Assembly (NCBI RefSeq): GCF_026340255.1
Contig: NZ_JAPEPJ010000001.1
Coordinates: forward strand, 434,001 to 498,000
Direction of reading: 5' to 3'
Source: Streptomyces sp. NBC_01408
Lineage (GTDB): Bacteria > Actinomycetota > Actinomycetes > Streptomycetales > Streptomycetaceae
Length of the DNA stretch: 64,000 nt
Position numbers and translations under genes: made by a program. The notes beneath the pieces were generated by a model that worked only from the letters and a program-made list of their open reading frames with translations, ran no database searches and had not been told where the DNA came from. Positions 9,061-18,969 of the stretch are shown in pieces. The first letter of the stretch is position 1. Each line of letters starts with the position of its first letter.

Positions 9061-10036
9061 GGAGGCACTCCTTCCAGAAGTGGCAGGCGCTGGCGCGCGG
9101 CACCGGCGATTCGGTCACCTCGTAGAGCGGCGGCACGTCGGTGCGGCACACGGCCTGTGCCATCGGGCAGCGCGGGTTGAAGGCGCACCCGGGCGGGATG
9201 GCCAGCAGGTTGGGCGGCAGGCCCTTGATCGCGTAGAGCTCCTGGCCCTTCTGGTCCAGGCGCGGGATCGAGTCGAGCAGGCCGCGGGTGTACGGGTGCG
9301 CGGGCGCCTTGTAGATCTCGTGGACGGGGGCCTCCTCGACGATCCGGCCCGCGTACATGACGGCGATCTTGTCCGCGACGTCGGCGACGACACCGAGGTC
9401 GTGGGTGATCAGGATCAGACCCATGTTCAGCTCGCGCTGGAGCTCGGCCAGCAGGTCCATCACCTGGGCCTGGACCGTGACGTCCAGGGCCGTCGTGGGC
9501 TCGTCCGCGATGATCAGGGAGGGTTCCAGGGCCAGCGCCATCGCGATCATGATGCGCTGGCGCATGCCGCCGGAGAACTGGTGCGGGTAGTCCCCCACCC
9601 GCTCCTTCGCCGCGGGGATCTTCACCCGGTCCATCAGCTCGACGGCCTTGGCCCTGGCCTCCTTGCGGGACATCCCGCGGTGGACCTCGTACATCTCGCC
9701 GAGCTGCGCGCCGACGCTCAGTACGGGGTTCAGGGAGGAGAGCGCGTCCTGGAAGATCATGGCCATCTCGGCTCCGCGGACCTTGCGGCGCTCCTCCTCC
9801 TTCATCTTCAGGAGGTCCTTGCCCTTGAAGAGGATCTCGCCGCCCCCGATCCGGCCCGGCGGCATGTCGAGGATGCCCATCACGGCCTGCGCGGTGACCG
9901 ACTTGCCCGAGCCGGACTCGCCGAGGACGGCGAGGGTCTCGCCCTCGTCCACCGAGTAGTCGACGCCGTTGACCGCCTTCGCGACTCCGTCGCGCGTCTT
10001 GAATTCCACGTGCAGATCGCGGACTTCGAGCAGCAT
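9053..10036 (-). CDS. Oligopeptide ABC transporter ATPase, OppD type (operon 1)
   Basis: A 327-aa ATPase that pairs with the OppF-type subunit encoded next to it. Walker A is GESGSGKSV, the signature [17 protein letters not shown], Walker [13 protein letters not shown]. The C-terminal [14 protein letters not shown] cluster is typical of peptide transporters. It starts 12 bp after the permease gene's stop, with GAGGAG upstream. Residues from LPPNLL back to the [16 protein letters not shown] block are encoded by DNA nearly identical to the operon 2 paralogue. Confidence 0.92.
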   Translation of the reverse strand: MLLEVRDLHVEFKTRDGVAKAVNGVDYSVDEGETLAVLGESGSGKSVTAQAVMGILDMPPGRIGGGEILFKGKDLLKMKEEERRKVRGAEMAMIFQDALSSLNPVLSVGAQLGEMYEVHRGMSRKEARAKAVELMDRVKIPAAKERVGDYPHQFSGGMRQRIMIAMALALEPSLIIADEPTTALDVTVQAQVMDLLAELQRELNMGLILITHDLGVVADVADKIAVMYAGRIVEEAPVHEIYKAPAHPYTRGLLDSIPRLDQKGQELYAIKGLPPNLLAIPPGCAFNPRCPMAQAVCRTDVPPLYEVTESPVPRASACHFWKECLHA

Positions 10037-10048
10037 GTGCGGGGCTCC

Positions 10049-11065
10049 TCAGCGCAGCTTGGGGTCGAGGGCGTCGCGCACGGCGTCGCCGAGCATGATG
10101 AAGGCGAGCACGGTCAGGCTGAGCGCGCCCGCCGGGTAGAGCAGCATGTGCGGGGCGTTGCGGATCTGCGGGGCCGCGTTGGAGATGTCGATGCCCCAGG
10201 AGACGGTGGGTGGGCGCAGGCCCACGCCGAGGAAGGAGAGCGTGGCCTCCAGGGCGATGTACGTGCCCAGGGCGATGGTGGCGACGACGATGACGGGCGC
10301 GACGGCGTTGGGCGCGACGTGCCGCAGCAGCAGCCGGGCGTTGCCCGCGCCGAGGGCCCGGGCGGCCTGGACGTAGTCGTGCTGTCTGGCGGTGATCACC
10401 GAACCGCGGGCGATGCGGGCGATCTGCGGCCAGCCGAGCAGGATGATGAAGCCGACCACCGGCCAGACGGTGGTGCTGGTGACGACGGACAGGAAGACCA
10501 GGCCGCCGAGGATCACCGGGATCCCGAAGAAGATGTCGGCGACCCGGGAGAGCAGGGAGTCGCTCCAGCCGCCGAAGAAGCCGGCGAGCCCGCCGAGCGC
10601 GGAGCCCAGCAGGGCGGCGCCGAGGGTGGCGCACACGCCGACGGTGATGGAGGCGCGGGCCCCGTAGACGGTACGGGTGTACACGTCGCAGCCCTGGGTG
10701 TCGTAGCCGAAGGGGTGGCCGGGGGCGGCGCCCTGCTGCGATTTGGACAGGTCGCACTGGAGCGGGTCCCCGCTCGCGATGAGCTGGGGCCAGATCGCGA
10801 TGACGACGAGGAAGAGGATCAGCAGCCCGGAGAGGATGAAGACGGGTTTGCGGCACAGCTGGTGCCAGGCGTCGGACCACAGGGAGCGGGCCCGTTCCCG
10901 CGGCGGCGCGCCCGGGCCGGGGCCCGGGTCCTTCTCCAGGCTCTCGGCTTCCTGCAGTGCGAGGTCCATGACGCCCCCCTGGCCGGTGGGTGAGATCGCC
11001 TCGTGCGGGCGGGGGCCCACGGGGTCGTAGCCGCCGGGGCCTTCGGGGCTCTCGGGCTCAGGCAT
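10049..11065 (-). CDS. Oligopeptide ABC transporter permease, OppC type (operon 1)
   Basis: A 338-aa BPD_transp_1 permease. It has an unusually long cytoplasmic N-terminus (about 75 residues) before the first helix, PVFILSGLLILFLVVIAIW. Five more helices follow, and the EAA loop AARALGAGNARLLLRHVAPN contacts the ATPases. The short conserved end DALDPKLR is typical. It overlaps the upstream permease gene by 8 nt. Confidence 0.9.
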   Translation of the reverse strand: MPEPESPEGPGGYDPVGPRPHEAISPTGQGGVMDLALQEAESLEKDPGPGPGAPPRERARSLWSDAWHQLCRKPVFILSGLLILFLVVIAIWPQLIASGDPLQCDLSKSQQGAAPGHPFGYDTQGCDVYTRTVYGARASITVGVCATLGAALLGSALGGLAGFFGGWSDSLLSRVADIFFGIPVILGGLVFLSVVTSTTVWPVVGFIILLGWPQIARIARGSVITARQHDYVQAARALGAGNARLLLRHVAPNAVAPVIVVATIALGTYIALEATLSFLGVGLRPPTVSWGIDISNAAPQIRNAPHMLLYPAGALSLTVLAFIMLGDAVRDALDPKLR

Positions 11066-11981
11066 AACGGATCCTCGGGTCCAGGACCGCGTAGAGCAGG
11101 TCGACGAGCAGGTTCGCCAGGAGGAAGACGATGACGAGGATGGTCACGAATCCGACCACCGTGGGGGCGTTGTTGCGCAGGATGCCCTGGTAGAGCTGGT
11201 AGCCGACGCCGTGGATGTTGAAGATCCGCTCGGTGACGATGGCCCCGCCCATCAGGGCGCCGATGTCGGTGCCGATGAAGGTGACCACGGGGATGAGGGA
11301 GTTGCGCAGCAGGTGCCGGGTGACGACCCGGCGGCGCGGCAGGCCCTTGGCGACGGCGGTGCGCACGTAATCGGCTTTGACGTTCTCGGCGATCGAGGTG
11401 CGCGAGAGGCGGGTGACGTACGCGAGGGAGACCAGGGCGAGGACGATGCCGGGCAGGATCAGTTCGCTCCAGGGCGCTTCCGGGGAGACGGTGGGCCGGA
11501 CCCAGCCCCATTTGACGCCGAAGAGGTACTGGAGCAGATAGCCGGTGACGAAGGTGGGCACGGAGATCACGACGAGCGTGAGCACCAGCACGCTGGTGTC
11601 GACGGACCTGCCGCGGCGCAGGCCGCTGACCACGCCGAGGGTGATACCGACGACGATCTCGATGACGATCGCGACGATGGTCAGGCGCAGGGTCACGGGG
11701 AAGGCCGTGGCCATCAGCGAGGTGACCTCCTGGCCGTTGAAGGCCGTGCCGAAGTCGCCCTGGAAGATCTGGCCCATGTAGTGGAGGTACTGCTTCCACA
11801 GGGGCTGGTCGAGGTACAGGTCCTTGCGGATGCGCGCGGCGGTGGCGGGGTCGGGTGCCTTGTCGCCGAAGAGGGCCGCGACCGGGTCACCGAGCGCGTA
11901 CACCATGAAGAAGATCAGGAAGGTGCTGCCGATGAACACCGGGATCATCTGGAGCAGCCGCCGGATCACATAACGTCCCAT
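11058..11981 (-). CDS. Oligopeptide ABC transporter permease, OppB type (operon 1)
   Basis: A 307-aa permease that starts MGRYVIRRLLQMIPVFIGS, a canonical OppB N-terminus. It has six helices and an EAA loop (TAVAKGLPRRRVVTRHLLRNS). The ATG at 11981 has GGAG upstream. It follows the binding-protein gene after only 30 bp, so the five genes 12012-7927 form a single operon with the binding protein first. Confidence 0.92.
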   Translation of the reverse strand: MGRYVIRRLLQMIPVFIGSTFLIFFMVYALGDPVAALFGDKAPDPATAARIRKDLYLDQPLWKQYLHYMGQIFQGDFGTAFNGQEVTSLMATAFPVTLRLTIVAIVIEIVVGITLGVVSGLRRGRSVDTSVLVLTLVVISVPTFVTGYLLQYLFGVKWGWVRPTVSPEAPWSELILPGIVLALVSLAYVTRLSRTSIAENVKADYVRTAVAKGLPRRRVVTRHLLRNSLIPVVTFIGTDIGALMGGAIVTERIFNIHGVGYQLYQGILRNNAPTVVGFVTILVIVFLLANLLVDLLYAVLDPRIRYA

Positions 11982-12011
11982 GGACTGCTCCAGGATCGAT
12001 CCGAGGGTTGG

Positions 12012-13643
12012 TCAGCTGACCTTGATCTGGTCGTAGACCGGGACGCTGAACTGGTTGAGGGTCACGTCCGAGAGCCGCTCGGAGTACCCGGCGCTGCCGT
12101 TCTGGTACCAGAGCGGGATGGACGGCATCTGCTCGGCCAGGATCTTCTCGGCGTCCTGGAAGGTGGCGGTCGCCTTGGCCGCGTCGCTCTCCTGGTTGGC
12201 CGCGTCGACGAGCTTGTCGAATTCCGGGTTGCTGAACTTCCCGTAGTTGGAGGAGGCGCCCGTGTAGTAGAGCGGTTCGAGGAAGTTCTGGATCAGCGGG
12301 TAGTCGGCCTGCCAGCCGGAGCGGAAGGGGCCGGTCAGCTTGTAGGAGCTCTGCTGGTTGCGGAAGTCCGCGAAAGTGCCGACGGGGTTGACCGTGCAGA
12401 CCGGGCCCTCGCCGAGGGCGTTGTTGATGCTGTTGCAGACGGCGTCCATCCATTCGCGGTGCGAGCCGGTGTCCACGTTCGAGGTGAGCGTCATCTTGCC
12501 GCCCGGCAGGCCGCCGCCCTCCTGGATGAGCTGCTTGGCCGCCACGGGGTCGAAGGTGCAGGCCTCTCCACAGGCGGTCGCGGAGAAGCCGCCCTTTTCT
12601 CCGAGGGCCGGTGAGGTCCAGTCCTTCGCCGGGGTGCGGGTCTCGTGGAAGATCTGCTTGGTGATCTCGTCACGGTTGACGGCCATCGAGATGCCGCGGC
12701 GGACCTTCTCCATGCCCTCCTTGCCCCACTGGGGGTCGTAGAGGGGGAAGGTGAGGGTCTGGATGATGAGGGCCGGCTGGTTGATGTACCGGTCGCCGAG
12801 GTCGTCCTTGACGTTCTTCAGCTGCTGCGCCGGCACGTCGTCGACGAGGTCGAGGTTCCCGGAGATCAGGTCGGTGTACGCGGTGTTGTTGTCGGTGTAG
12901 ACCTTCAGGTCCACACCGTTGTTCTGGGCCTTGTCCTCACCGGGGTAGCCCTCCCACTTGCGCAGCTGCATGCCGGTGCCCTTGGTGTAGGAGTCCACCG
13001 TGTACGGGCCGTTGCCGACGGGCTTGTCCAGCCAGCCGGCGTGGTCGGTGAAGAAGGCCTTGGGCAGCGGGGAGAAGGCCTGGTAGCCGAGGGTCTCGGG
13101 CCAGGTGGAGAACTTCTCCTTCAGTGCGACGGTGAAGGTCTTGGGGTCCTTGACGACGAGTCCCGACATCGTCTTGGTCTTGGGTTCCCCGGATGCCGGG
13201 TGCAGGTCCGCGTAGCCGACGATGTCGGAGAAGAACGGCGCGTTGTTCTGCTTGTTGCGCACGTCCGCCGCGTAGTTCCAGGCGTCCACGAAGGACTGGG
13301 CGGTGACGGGCTCGTCGTTGCTGAACTTCCAGCCGTCCTTCAGGGTGATCGTGAAGTTCTGGCTGTCGGTGGTCTCGAACTTCTCGGCGAGCATGTTCTT
13401 GGCCTCGCCGGTCGTGGGGTCGTACCGCTTCAGGCCCCGGAAGAGCATGTCGAGGACCTTGCCGCCCTGCACCTCATTGGTGTTGGCCGGCTCCAGCGGG
13501 TTCTGCGGGTCACCCCAGGAGGACGAGACGACTCCCGCACCGCCACCGCCTCCGCCGCTGTCGCTGCCGCCGCCGCAGGCCGTCGCCGCGAGGGCGACGG
13601 CCACCGCACATGCGGCCCACTTGGCGTGGGTGGCTCCGCGCAT
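12012..13643 (-). CDS. Oligopeptide-binding lipoprotein (operon 1)
   Basis: A 543-aa family 5 solute-binding protein. It has a lipoprotein signal peptide with lipobox LAATAC (modified Cys about residue 23), then a Gly/Ser linker. The SBP_bac_5 body is clear (GWKFSNDEPVTAQSFVDAW, GNGPYTVDSY, ISMAVNRDEITKQIF). It captures peptides outside the cell and delivers them to the OppBC permeases. ATG at 13643 with AGGAGG 6-7 nt upstream. In position it may correspond to the second of the two peptide transporters next to bldK in S. coelicolor. Confidence 0.9.
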   Translation of the reverse strand: MRGATHAKWAACAVAVALAATACGGGSDSGGGGGGAGVVSSSWGDPQNPLEPANTNEVQGGKVLDMLFRGLKRYDPTTGEAKNMLAEKFETTDSQNFTITLKDGWKFSNDEPVTAQSFVDAWNYAADVRNKQNNAPFFSDIVGYADLHPASGEPKTKTMSGLVVKDPKTFTVALKEKFSTWPETLGYQAFSPLPKAFFTDHAGWLDKPVGNGPYTVDSYTKGTGMQLRKWEGYPGEDKAQNNGVDLKVYTDNNTAYTDLISGNLDLVDDVPAQQLKNVKDDLGDRYINQPALIIQTLTFPLYDPQWGKEGMEKVRRGISMAVNRDEITKQIFHETRTPAKDWTSPALGEKGGFSATACGEACTFDPVAAKQLIQEGGGLPGGKMTLTSNVDTGSHREWMDAVCNSINNALGEGPVCTVNPVGTFADFRNQQSSYKLTGPFRSGWQADYPLIQNFLEPLYYTGASSNYGKFSNPEFDKLVDAANQESDAAKATATFQDAEKILAEQMPSIPLWYQNGSAGYSERLSDVTLNQFSVPVYDQIKVS

Positions 13644-13749
13644 GGAGTGCCTCCTAGGGTCCCAAGACTCACGTAGGGGCCAATGTCACCCTATGTGGGG
13701 GCCCCCACACGCCTCGTTCGACCGATTGCACCCGCGCGCCCTGCGCCTG

Positions 13750-14631
13750 TCACCCCTGCGAGTGCAAAGGCAGCTCCCAGGTGTCGACCGCGTAGTGCAG
13801 GCCCATGCCGTGCGCCTCGTAGAGCGCGAGTGCGCCGGTTTCGTTGCGGGTGTCCACGCCCAGGCCTACGGTGTCCCGGCCGCGCAGCTGCTTGTGCACG
13901 CCGAGGTGGCTGACCCAGCCCATGCTGGTGCGGTCGTCGCGGGTGAGCAGGACCGCTACGTCGCCCCGCCCGGGCAGGCTCGCGATCCAGACGAGGGACC
14001 AGTCGAGGTTGCGGGCGTCCAGGTGGTCCAGCCAGGCCTCGTAGGCGCGGTCCACATGGCCGAAGTGCGCCGCGAACGTCTCCTCCACCAGGGCGTGGGC
14101 CCGGCGGCGGTCGGCCTCGTCGGCGGCGCAGTGGCGCAGGGTGAGTCCGGCGGGCGGGGCGGGCGGGAGGTCGGCGGCGGGGGTCACCGTACGGGTCATG
14201 ACCTGGTAGTGGCGGATGGTCCGGTAGCCGCGGCCGCGCAGGAGGCCGAGGTCGAGGGTGGGGGCCACGTTGAGCTGGAGCCGCAGGACGCCGGGGCCGG
14301 GACCCGCGGCCATCTCGCGGGCCCTGGCCTCCATGAGCTCCAGGAGCCGGACGGCGGCCTCGTGCTGGTCCGGCAGTACGTAGTGGTCCCCGTCGACGCG
14401 GCCGGGTCCGGAGTCCGCCCAGACCATGGCGTAGGCCACGAGGCGGCTGCCGTGGAAGGCCAGCCAGGAGTCGGTGGCCAGGTCGGCGTCGGGGTGGTGG
14501 AGGTCGGCCTCGACCGTGCCCAGGTCGGTCTCCGGACGGCCGATCTCGATCATGTCGACGGCGTTGAGGAGGGCGCAGATGTCGGACGCGTCCCCGGGTC
14601 CGGCGGGCCGGACGGTCAGCATGGCGGTCAT
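13750..14631 (-). CDS. GNAT-family acetyltransferase between two peptide transporter operons
   Basis: A 293-aa protein with two tandem GNAT folds. The first half begins MTAMLTVRPAGPGDASDIC. The second ends with the acetyl-CoA loop area LGVHKQLRGRDTVGLGVD and TGALALYEAHGMGL. The ATG at 14631 was chosen over an in-frame upstream ATG whose extra 94 residues overlap the upstream terminator and look non-coding. It lies between two co-directional ABC operons; whether it modifies a peptide or antibiotic is unknown. Confidence 0.82.
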   Translation of the reverse strand: MTAMLTVRPAGPGDASDICALLNAVDMIEIGRPETDLGTVEADLHHPDADLATDSWLAFHGSRLVAYAMVWADSGPGRVDGDHYVLPDQHEAAVRLLELMEARAREMAAGPGPGVLRLQLNVAPTLDLGLLRGRGYRTIRHYQVMTRTVTPAADLPPAPPAGLTLRHCAADEADRRRAHALVEETFAAHFGHVDRAYEAWLDHLDARNLDWSLVWIASLPGRGDVAVLLTRDDRTSMGWVSHLGVHKQLRGRDTVGLGVDTRNETGALALYEAHGMGLHYAVDTWELPLHSQG

Positions 14632-14734
14632 CGGCCCACTCTCGGCCGGGGCCTCGGGCGGGCGCAACCGACTTTGGCCGCGGCACCGGACACCGCGGGC
14701 CCGGCCCGACCCGAAAGGCAGGCCGTGAACGCCG

Positions 14735-14772
14735 GGGCGCCCGGTACCGGAGGAATCCGGTGCCGGGCGCCC
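14735..14772 (-). terminator. Terminator of oligopeptide operon 2
   Basis: A 17-bp inverted repeat (GGGCGCCCGGTACCGGA with its complement, one G:T-type mismatch) and a 4-nt GGAA loop. It lies 24 bp downstream of the stop of the last ATPase gene. Confidence 0.8.
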
Positions 14773-14795
14773 TGGGGGACGTACGCCTGCGGGGG

Positions 14796-15848
14796 TCAGA
14801 CGGCCAGGATGGCCTTCTCCTCCGCGAAGTGGCAGGCCGACTCGTGCGCGGCGAAGGTGTCCTGGCCCTTGAAGCGCTCCGGGATCGCCAGCAGCGGCTC
14901 CTCGGTGGAGCACTTGTCCTGGGCCTTCCAGCAGCGGGTGCGGAAGCGGCAGCCCGACGGCGGGTTGGCCGGGGACGGGACGTCGCCGGTGAGGATGATC
15001 CGCTCGCGGCCCTCGCGCGCGTCCGGGTCGGGGACCGGGACGGCCGACAGCAGCGCCTGCGTGTAGGGGTGCGTCGGGTGCTCGTAGATCTCCGTGTCGG
15101 TGCCGATCTCGGCCATCCTGCCGAGGTACATGACGCCCACGCGGTCCGAGATGTGCCGGACGATCGACAGGTCGTGCGCGATGAAGAGGTAGGACAGGTC
15201 GAACTCGTCCTGGAGCTTCTCCATCAGGTTGATGACCTGCGCCTGCACCGACACGTCGAGCGCGGAGACCGGCTCGTCGCAGATGATGATCTCGGGCTGG
15301 AGGGCCAGGCCGCGGGCGATGCCGATGCGCTGGCGCTGGCCGCCGGAGAACTGGTGCGGGTACCGGTTGATGTACTCCGGGTTCAGGCCCACGACGTCCA
15401 GGAGCTCCTGGACCTTGCGCCGGCGGTCGCCCTTGGGAGCCACCTCGGGGTGGATCTCGAAGGCCTCGCCGATGATGTCGCCGACCGTCATGCGCGGGTT
15501 CAGCGAGGTGTACGGGTCCTGGAAGACCATCTGGATGTTGCGGCGGACCACCTTGAGGGCCCTGCCGGACAGCTTGGTGATGTCCTGGCCCTTGTAGAAG
15601 ACCTCGCCGGCCGTGGCCGTCTCCAGGTTCATCAGCAGCTTGGCGACGGTGGACTTGCCACAGCCGGACTCGCCGACGATGCCGAGGGTCTCGCCCTTGT
15701 AGAGGTCGAAGGAGATCCCGTCGACCGCCTTGACCGCGCCGACCTGCTTCTTGAACAGGATTCCCTGGGTCAGCGGGAAGTGCTTGACCAGGTTGCGGAC
15801 CTGGAGGATCGGCTCGCGCTCGGTGGCGTTCTTGGTGAGCTCAGCCAT
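14796..15848 (-). CDS. Oligopeptide ABC transporter ATPase, OppF type (operon 2)
   Basis: A 350-aa ATPase: Walker [10 protein letters not shown], signature [17 protein letters not shown], Walker [13 protein letters not shown]. The C-terminal Cys cluster is [15 protein letters not shown]. It is the last gene of the second peptide transporter operon and overlaps the previous ATPase gene by 8 nt. Long tracts are almost identical in DNA to 7927-9060; the proteins differ mostly at their ends. Confidence 0.92.
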   Translation of the reverse strand: MAELTKNATEREPILQVRNLVKHFPLTQGILFKKQVGAVKAVDGISFDLYKGETLGIVGESGCGKSTVAKLLMNLETATAGEVFYKGQDITKLSGRALKVVRRNIQMVFQDPYTSLNPRMTVGDIIGEAFEIHPEVAPKGDRRRKVQELLDVVGLNPEYINRYPHQFSGGQRQRIGIARGLALQPEIIICDEPVSALDVSVQAQVINLMEKLQDEFDLSYLFIAHDLSIVRHISDRVGVMYLGRMAEIGTDTEIYEHPTHPYTQALLSAVPVPDPDAREGRERIILTGDVPSPANPPSGCRFRTRCWKAQDKCSTEEPLLAIPERFKGQDTFAAHESACHFAEEKAILAV

Positions 15849-16932
15849 GGATCTGCTCCTTCCAGAAGTGGCACGCGCTGCCGCGGCCGGGCAGTTCGGT
15901 GCCGTCCTGCTCGGTGACCTGGTGCAGTACGGGGATCTCGGTACGGCAGAGGTCGGTCGCCTTGGGGCAGCGCGGGTTGAACGCGCAACCGCTCGGGATC
16001 CTGAGCAGGTTGGGCGGCAGGCCCTTGATCGCGTAGAGCTCCTGGCCCTTCTGGTCCAGGCGCGGGATCGAGTCGAGCAGGCCGCGGGTGTACGGGTGCG
16101 ACGGGCGCTTGTAGATCTCGTGGACCGGAGCGGTCTCGACGATCCGGCCCGCGTACATGACCGCGATCTTGTCCGCGACGTCGGCGACGACGCCGAGGTC
16201 GTGGGTGATCAGGATCATGCCCATGTTCATCTCGCGCTGGAGCTCCGCGAGCAGGTCCATGACCTGGGCCTGGACGGTCACGTCGAGAGCCGTGGTGGGC
16301 TCGTCGGCGATGATCAGGTCCGGCTCCAGGGCGAGGGCCATGGCGATCATGATGCGCTGGCGCATACCGCCGGAGAACTGGTGCGGGTAGTCGCCCACGC
16401 GCGCCTTGGCGGCGGGGATCTTCACGCGCTCCATGAGCTCGATGGCCTTGACCCTGGCGTCCTTCTTGGACATGCCGCGGTGCACGGTGAACATCTCGCC
16501 GAGCTGGTCACCGACCGAGTAGACCGGGTTCAGGGAGGACAGCGCGTCCTGGAAGATCATCGCCATCTTGTTGCCGCGGAGCTTGCGGCGCTCCTCGTCG
16601 GACATCTTGAGGATGTCCTTGCCGTGGAAGCGCACCTCGCCGCCGGCGACCCGTCCGGGCGGGCTGTCGAGGATGCCCATGACCGCCTGGGCGGTGACGG
16701 ACTTGCCGGAGCCGGACTCGCCGAGCACGGCGAGGGTCTCGCCGGAACTGACGCTGTAGCTCACACCGTTGACGGCCTTGACGACCCCGTCACGGGTCTT
16801 GAACTCGACATGGAGGTTGTCCACCTCCAGCAGCGGGGTGCCGGGACGGGCGTCCGTCTCCGTTCCGCTGAGAATCTCCGACGTGGTCACGCCGCCACCT
16901 TCGTCCTGCTTGCTGATGTTGTCTCGGAGCAT
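15841..16932 (-). CDS. Oligopeptide ABC transporter ATPase, OppD type (operon 2)
   Basis: A peptide-importer ATPase, 363 aa if started at the ATG at 16932. A GTG at 16890 (VTTSEILSG...) has a better Shine-Dalgarno sequence (AAGGTGG) and may be the true start, giving 349 aa. Walker [10 protein letters not shown], signature [17 protein letters not shown], Walker [14 protein letters not shown]-terminal [14 protein letters not shown]. It is 9 bp downstream of the permease gene when started at 16932. Confidence 0.9.
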   Translation of the reverse strand: MLRDNISKQDEGGGVTTSEILSGTETDARPGTPLLEVDNLHVEFKTRDGVVKAVNGVSYSVSSGETLAVLGESGSGKSVTAQAVMGILDSPPGRVAGGEVRFHGKDILKMSDEERRKLRGNKMAMIFQDALSSLNPVYSVGDQLGEMFTVHRGMSKKDARVKAIELMERVKIPAAKARVGDYPHQFSGGMRQRIMIAMALALEPDLIIADEPTTALDVTVQAQVMDLLAELQREMNMGMILITHDLGVVADVADKIAVMYAGRIVETAPVHEIYKRPSHPYTRGLLDSIPRLDQKGQELYAIKGLPPNLLRIPSGCAFNPRCPKATDLCRTEIPVLHQVTEQDGTELPGRGSACHFWKEQIHG

Positions 16933-16941
16933 CGGGCGGCC

Positions 16942-17862
16942 CTACCGCAGCTTCGGGTCGAGCGCGTCACGCAGGCCGTCGCCGACGAAGGCGAAGCCGA
17001 GCACGGTGACGACGACGAAGAGGCTGGGGAACATCCACAGGTAGTCCTGGACCCCGATGTACGCCTGGCCGTCGGCGAGCATGTTGCCCCACTCGGGGAT
17101 GTTGACCGGGACGCCGGCGCCGAGGAAGGACAGGGCGGCCACACCGATGATCGCGGTACCGACGTTGAAGGTCGCGTAGACCAGCACCGCGGTGAGCGAG
17201 TTGGGCAGGATGTGCTTGCGGATGATCCGCGGGCCGCTGGCGCCGAGCGCTCTGGCTGCGTGCACGTAGTCCATCTCACGGACCGACAGGATCGAGCTGC
17301 GCAGCAGCCGGGCGACGGTGGCCCACGAGAAGATCGCCAGCGAGATAATCACTGGCGTGATGCCCCGGCCGGTCACCAGAATGATGACCATGGCACCGAT
17401 GAGCATCGGGAACGCGAGGAAGACGTCGGCGATACGCATGATGACCGGGTCGGCGAACCGGGCGAAGTAGCCCGCGACGGCGCCGAGCAGGACACCGATC
17501 AGCACGGCGAAGAAGATCGACGCGAGACCGACGAGCACGGCGATGCGGGTGCCGGCTATGAGGCGGGAGAACACGTCGCGGCCGAGCGAGTCGGTGCCCA
17601 TCAGGTGCTCACCGCCCGGGCTCGACAGGGTGTTCATGAGGTCCTGGTCCTGCGGGTCGTACGGCGCGATGAAGTCGCCGAACGCAGCCGTCAGGAACAG
17701 CAGGGTGACGATGCACAGGCCGACGACGGCCAGCTTGTTCTGCACGAAGCGGTGGCGGATCTCGCCCCACTGGCTGATCTGCTTGGGGGCGGCGGACACG
17801 ACGGCCTTCTCCGGCGCGGGGGCCTCGTCCCCGAGCGCCGGGCTCTTGACGAGCTCAGTCAT
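16942..17862 (-). CDS. Oligopeptide ABC transporter permease, OppC type (operon 2)
   Basis: A 306-aa permease. The cytoplasmic N-terminus (about 40 residues) is followed by KLAVVGLCIVTLLFLTAAFG and five more helices. The EAA loop is AARALGASGPRIIRKHILPN and the C-terminus DALDPKLR. It lies 21 bp after the OppB-type gene, with GGAGA before the ATG at 17862. It is far more diverged from its operon 1 counterpart than the ATPases are. Confidence 0.9.
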   Translation of the reverse strand: MTELVKSPALGDEAPAPEKAVVSAAPKQISQWGEIRHRFVQNKLAVVGLCIVTLLFLTAAFGDFIAPYDPQDQDLMNTLSSPGGEHLMGTDSLGRDVFSRLIAGTRIAVLVGLASIFFAVLIGVLLGAVAGYFARFADPVIMRIADVFLAFPMLIGAMVIILVTGRGITPVIISLAIFSWATVARLLRSSILSVREMDYVHAARALGASGPRIIRKHILPNSLTAVLVYATFNVGTAIIGVAALSFLGAGVPVNIPEWGNMLADGQAYIGVQDYLWMFPSLFVVVTVLGFAFVGDGLRDALDPKLR

Positions 17863-17883
17863 GGGAAATCTCCTTGGGGACGG

Positions 17884-18807
17884 TCAGCTGAGGCGGATGC
17901 GCGGGTCGAGTGCTGCGTAGAGCATGTCGACGAGGAGGCTGAGAACAATGAAGATGCCGACGCTGTAGGTGACCACGCCGATCACGATCGGGTTGTTCTG
18001 CTGCTGCACCGCCTGGACCAGCGCCAGACCGGCACCGTCCCAGTTGAAGATCGTCTCGGTGATCAGCGCGCCGCCGAGCAGGGCGCCGAAGGCGATGCCC
18101 AGGTAGGTCACGACGGGGATGACCGAGTTGCGCAGGACGTGCTTGAACAGCACCCGTCGGCGCGGCAGGCCCTTGGCCACCGCGGTCTTGACGTAGTCCG
18201 CGCGCAGCACCTCCAGCATGGTGCCGCGGGTGAGACGGGCCACGAAGGCGATGTCGACCAGGGCCAGGGTGAGCGCGGGAAGGATCAGCGCGTCGAAGGA
18301 GTCCCCATCGATGGGCAACCACCCTAGCTCCAGCGCAAGGTACTTCTTCAGGAGGAAGCCGATGACGAAGGTGGGGAAGCCGACCAGCGCGGTGGTCAAG
18401 AACGTCGTGGTGACGTCGAGTGCGCTGTATCTGTACAGCGCGGCGATGATGCCCACACCCATGCCGAAGATGGAGATGAGAACGATCGCGAAAGCGGCCA
18501 GCTTTGCGGTGTTGGCCAACTTCGGACCGAGGATCTCGGAGACCTCGCGGCGCTGGATGTAGTCCTCTCCGAGGTCACCGGTCGCGACCTTCTTCACGTA
18601 GTTCACATACTGCTCGGGCAGGGACTTGTCGAGTCCGTAGCGCACACGGAGCTCGGCGACCACCGCGGGGTCACGTGCCTTGTCACTGCCCGCGATCGAG
18701 CCCACGGGGTCCCCGGGGAGCACGAACAGACACGTGAACAGAACCATGGTCGCGCCGATGAGCGTGATGACCATCTGCCCGAGGCGACGGGCGACGTACC
18801 TTCCCAT
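17884..18807 (-). CDS. Oligopeptide ABC transporter permease, OppB type (operon 2)
   Basis: A 307-aa permease starting MGRYVARRLGQMVITLIGA. It has six helices and the EAA loop TAVAKGLPRRRVLFKHVLRNS. It is separated from the binding-protein gene by 196 bp that contain a hairpin. In operon 1 the same junction is 30 bp. Confidence 0.92.
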   Translation of the reverse strand: MGRYVARRLGQMVITLIGATMVLFTCLFVLPGDPVGSIAGSDKARDPAVVAELRVRYGLDKSLPEQYVNYVKKVATGDLGEDYIQRREVSEILGPKLANTAKLAAFAIVLISIFGMGVGIIAALYRYSALDVTTTFLTTALVGFPTFVIGFLLKKYLALELGWLPIDGDSFDALILPALTLALVDIAFVARLTRGTMLEVLRADYVKTAVAKGLPRRRVLFKHVLRNSVIPVVTYLGIAFGALLGGALITETIFNWDGAGLALVQAVQQQNNPIVIGVVTYSVGIFIVLSLLVDMLYAALDPRIRLS

Positions 18808-18936
18808 GTTTTGCCTCTCTACCTGGCCGCTTCTGGGAACAGCGGCCTCCGGCCCGTGCTACGGACCGGCTCTCTGCGGGCGGATGAGACCCGCGAATGT
18901 GAGGGGTGCCGAAGTAAGAACGGCCTGCTGAGCGGG

Positions 18937-18969
18937 GCCGCGGCCCACCGGGTCTCCGGGGGCCGCGGC
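18937..18969 (-). terminator. Intra-operon hairpin between binding protein and permease genes (operon 2)
   Basis: A 10-bp perfect inverted repeat (GCCGCGGCCC / GGGCCGCGGC) with a 13-nt loop, 35 bp after the stop of the binding-protein gene. Hairpins at this position commonly stabilise or attenuate so that more binding protein than permease is made. That role is inferred. Confidence 0.55.

Noticed and set aside
9023..10993. 656-codon plus-strand frame over the OppD/OppC genes
   Set aside because: Antisense of conserved ABC genes; the protein is Asp/Gly/Val-rich as expected from reverse reading of GC3-biased DNA.
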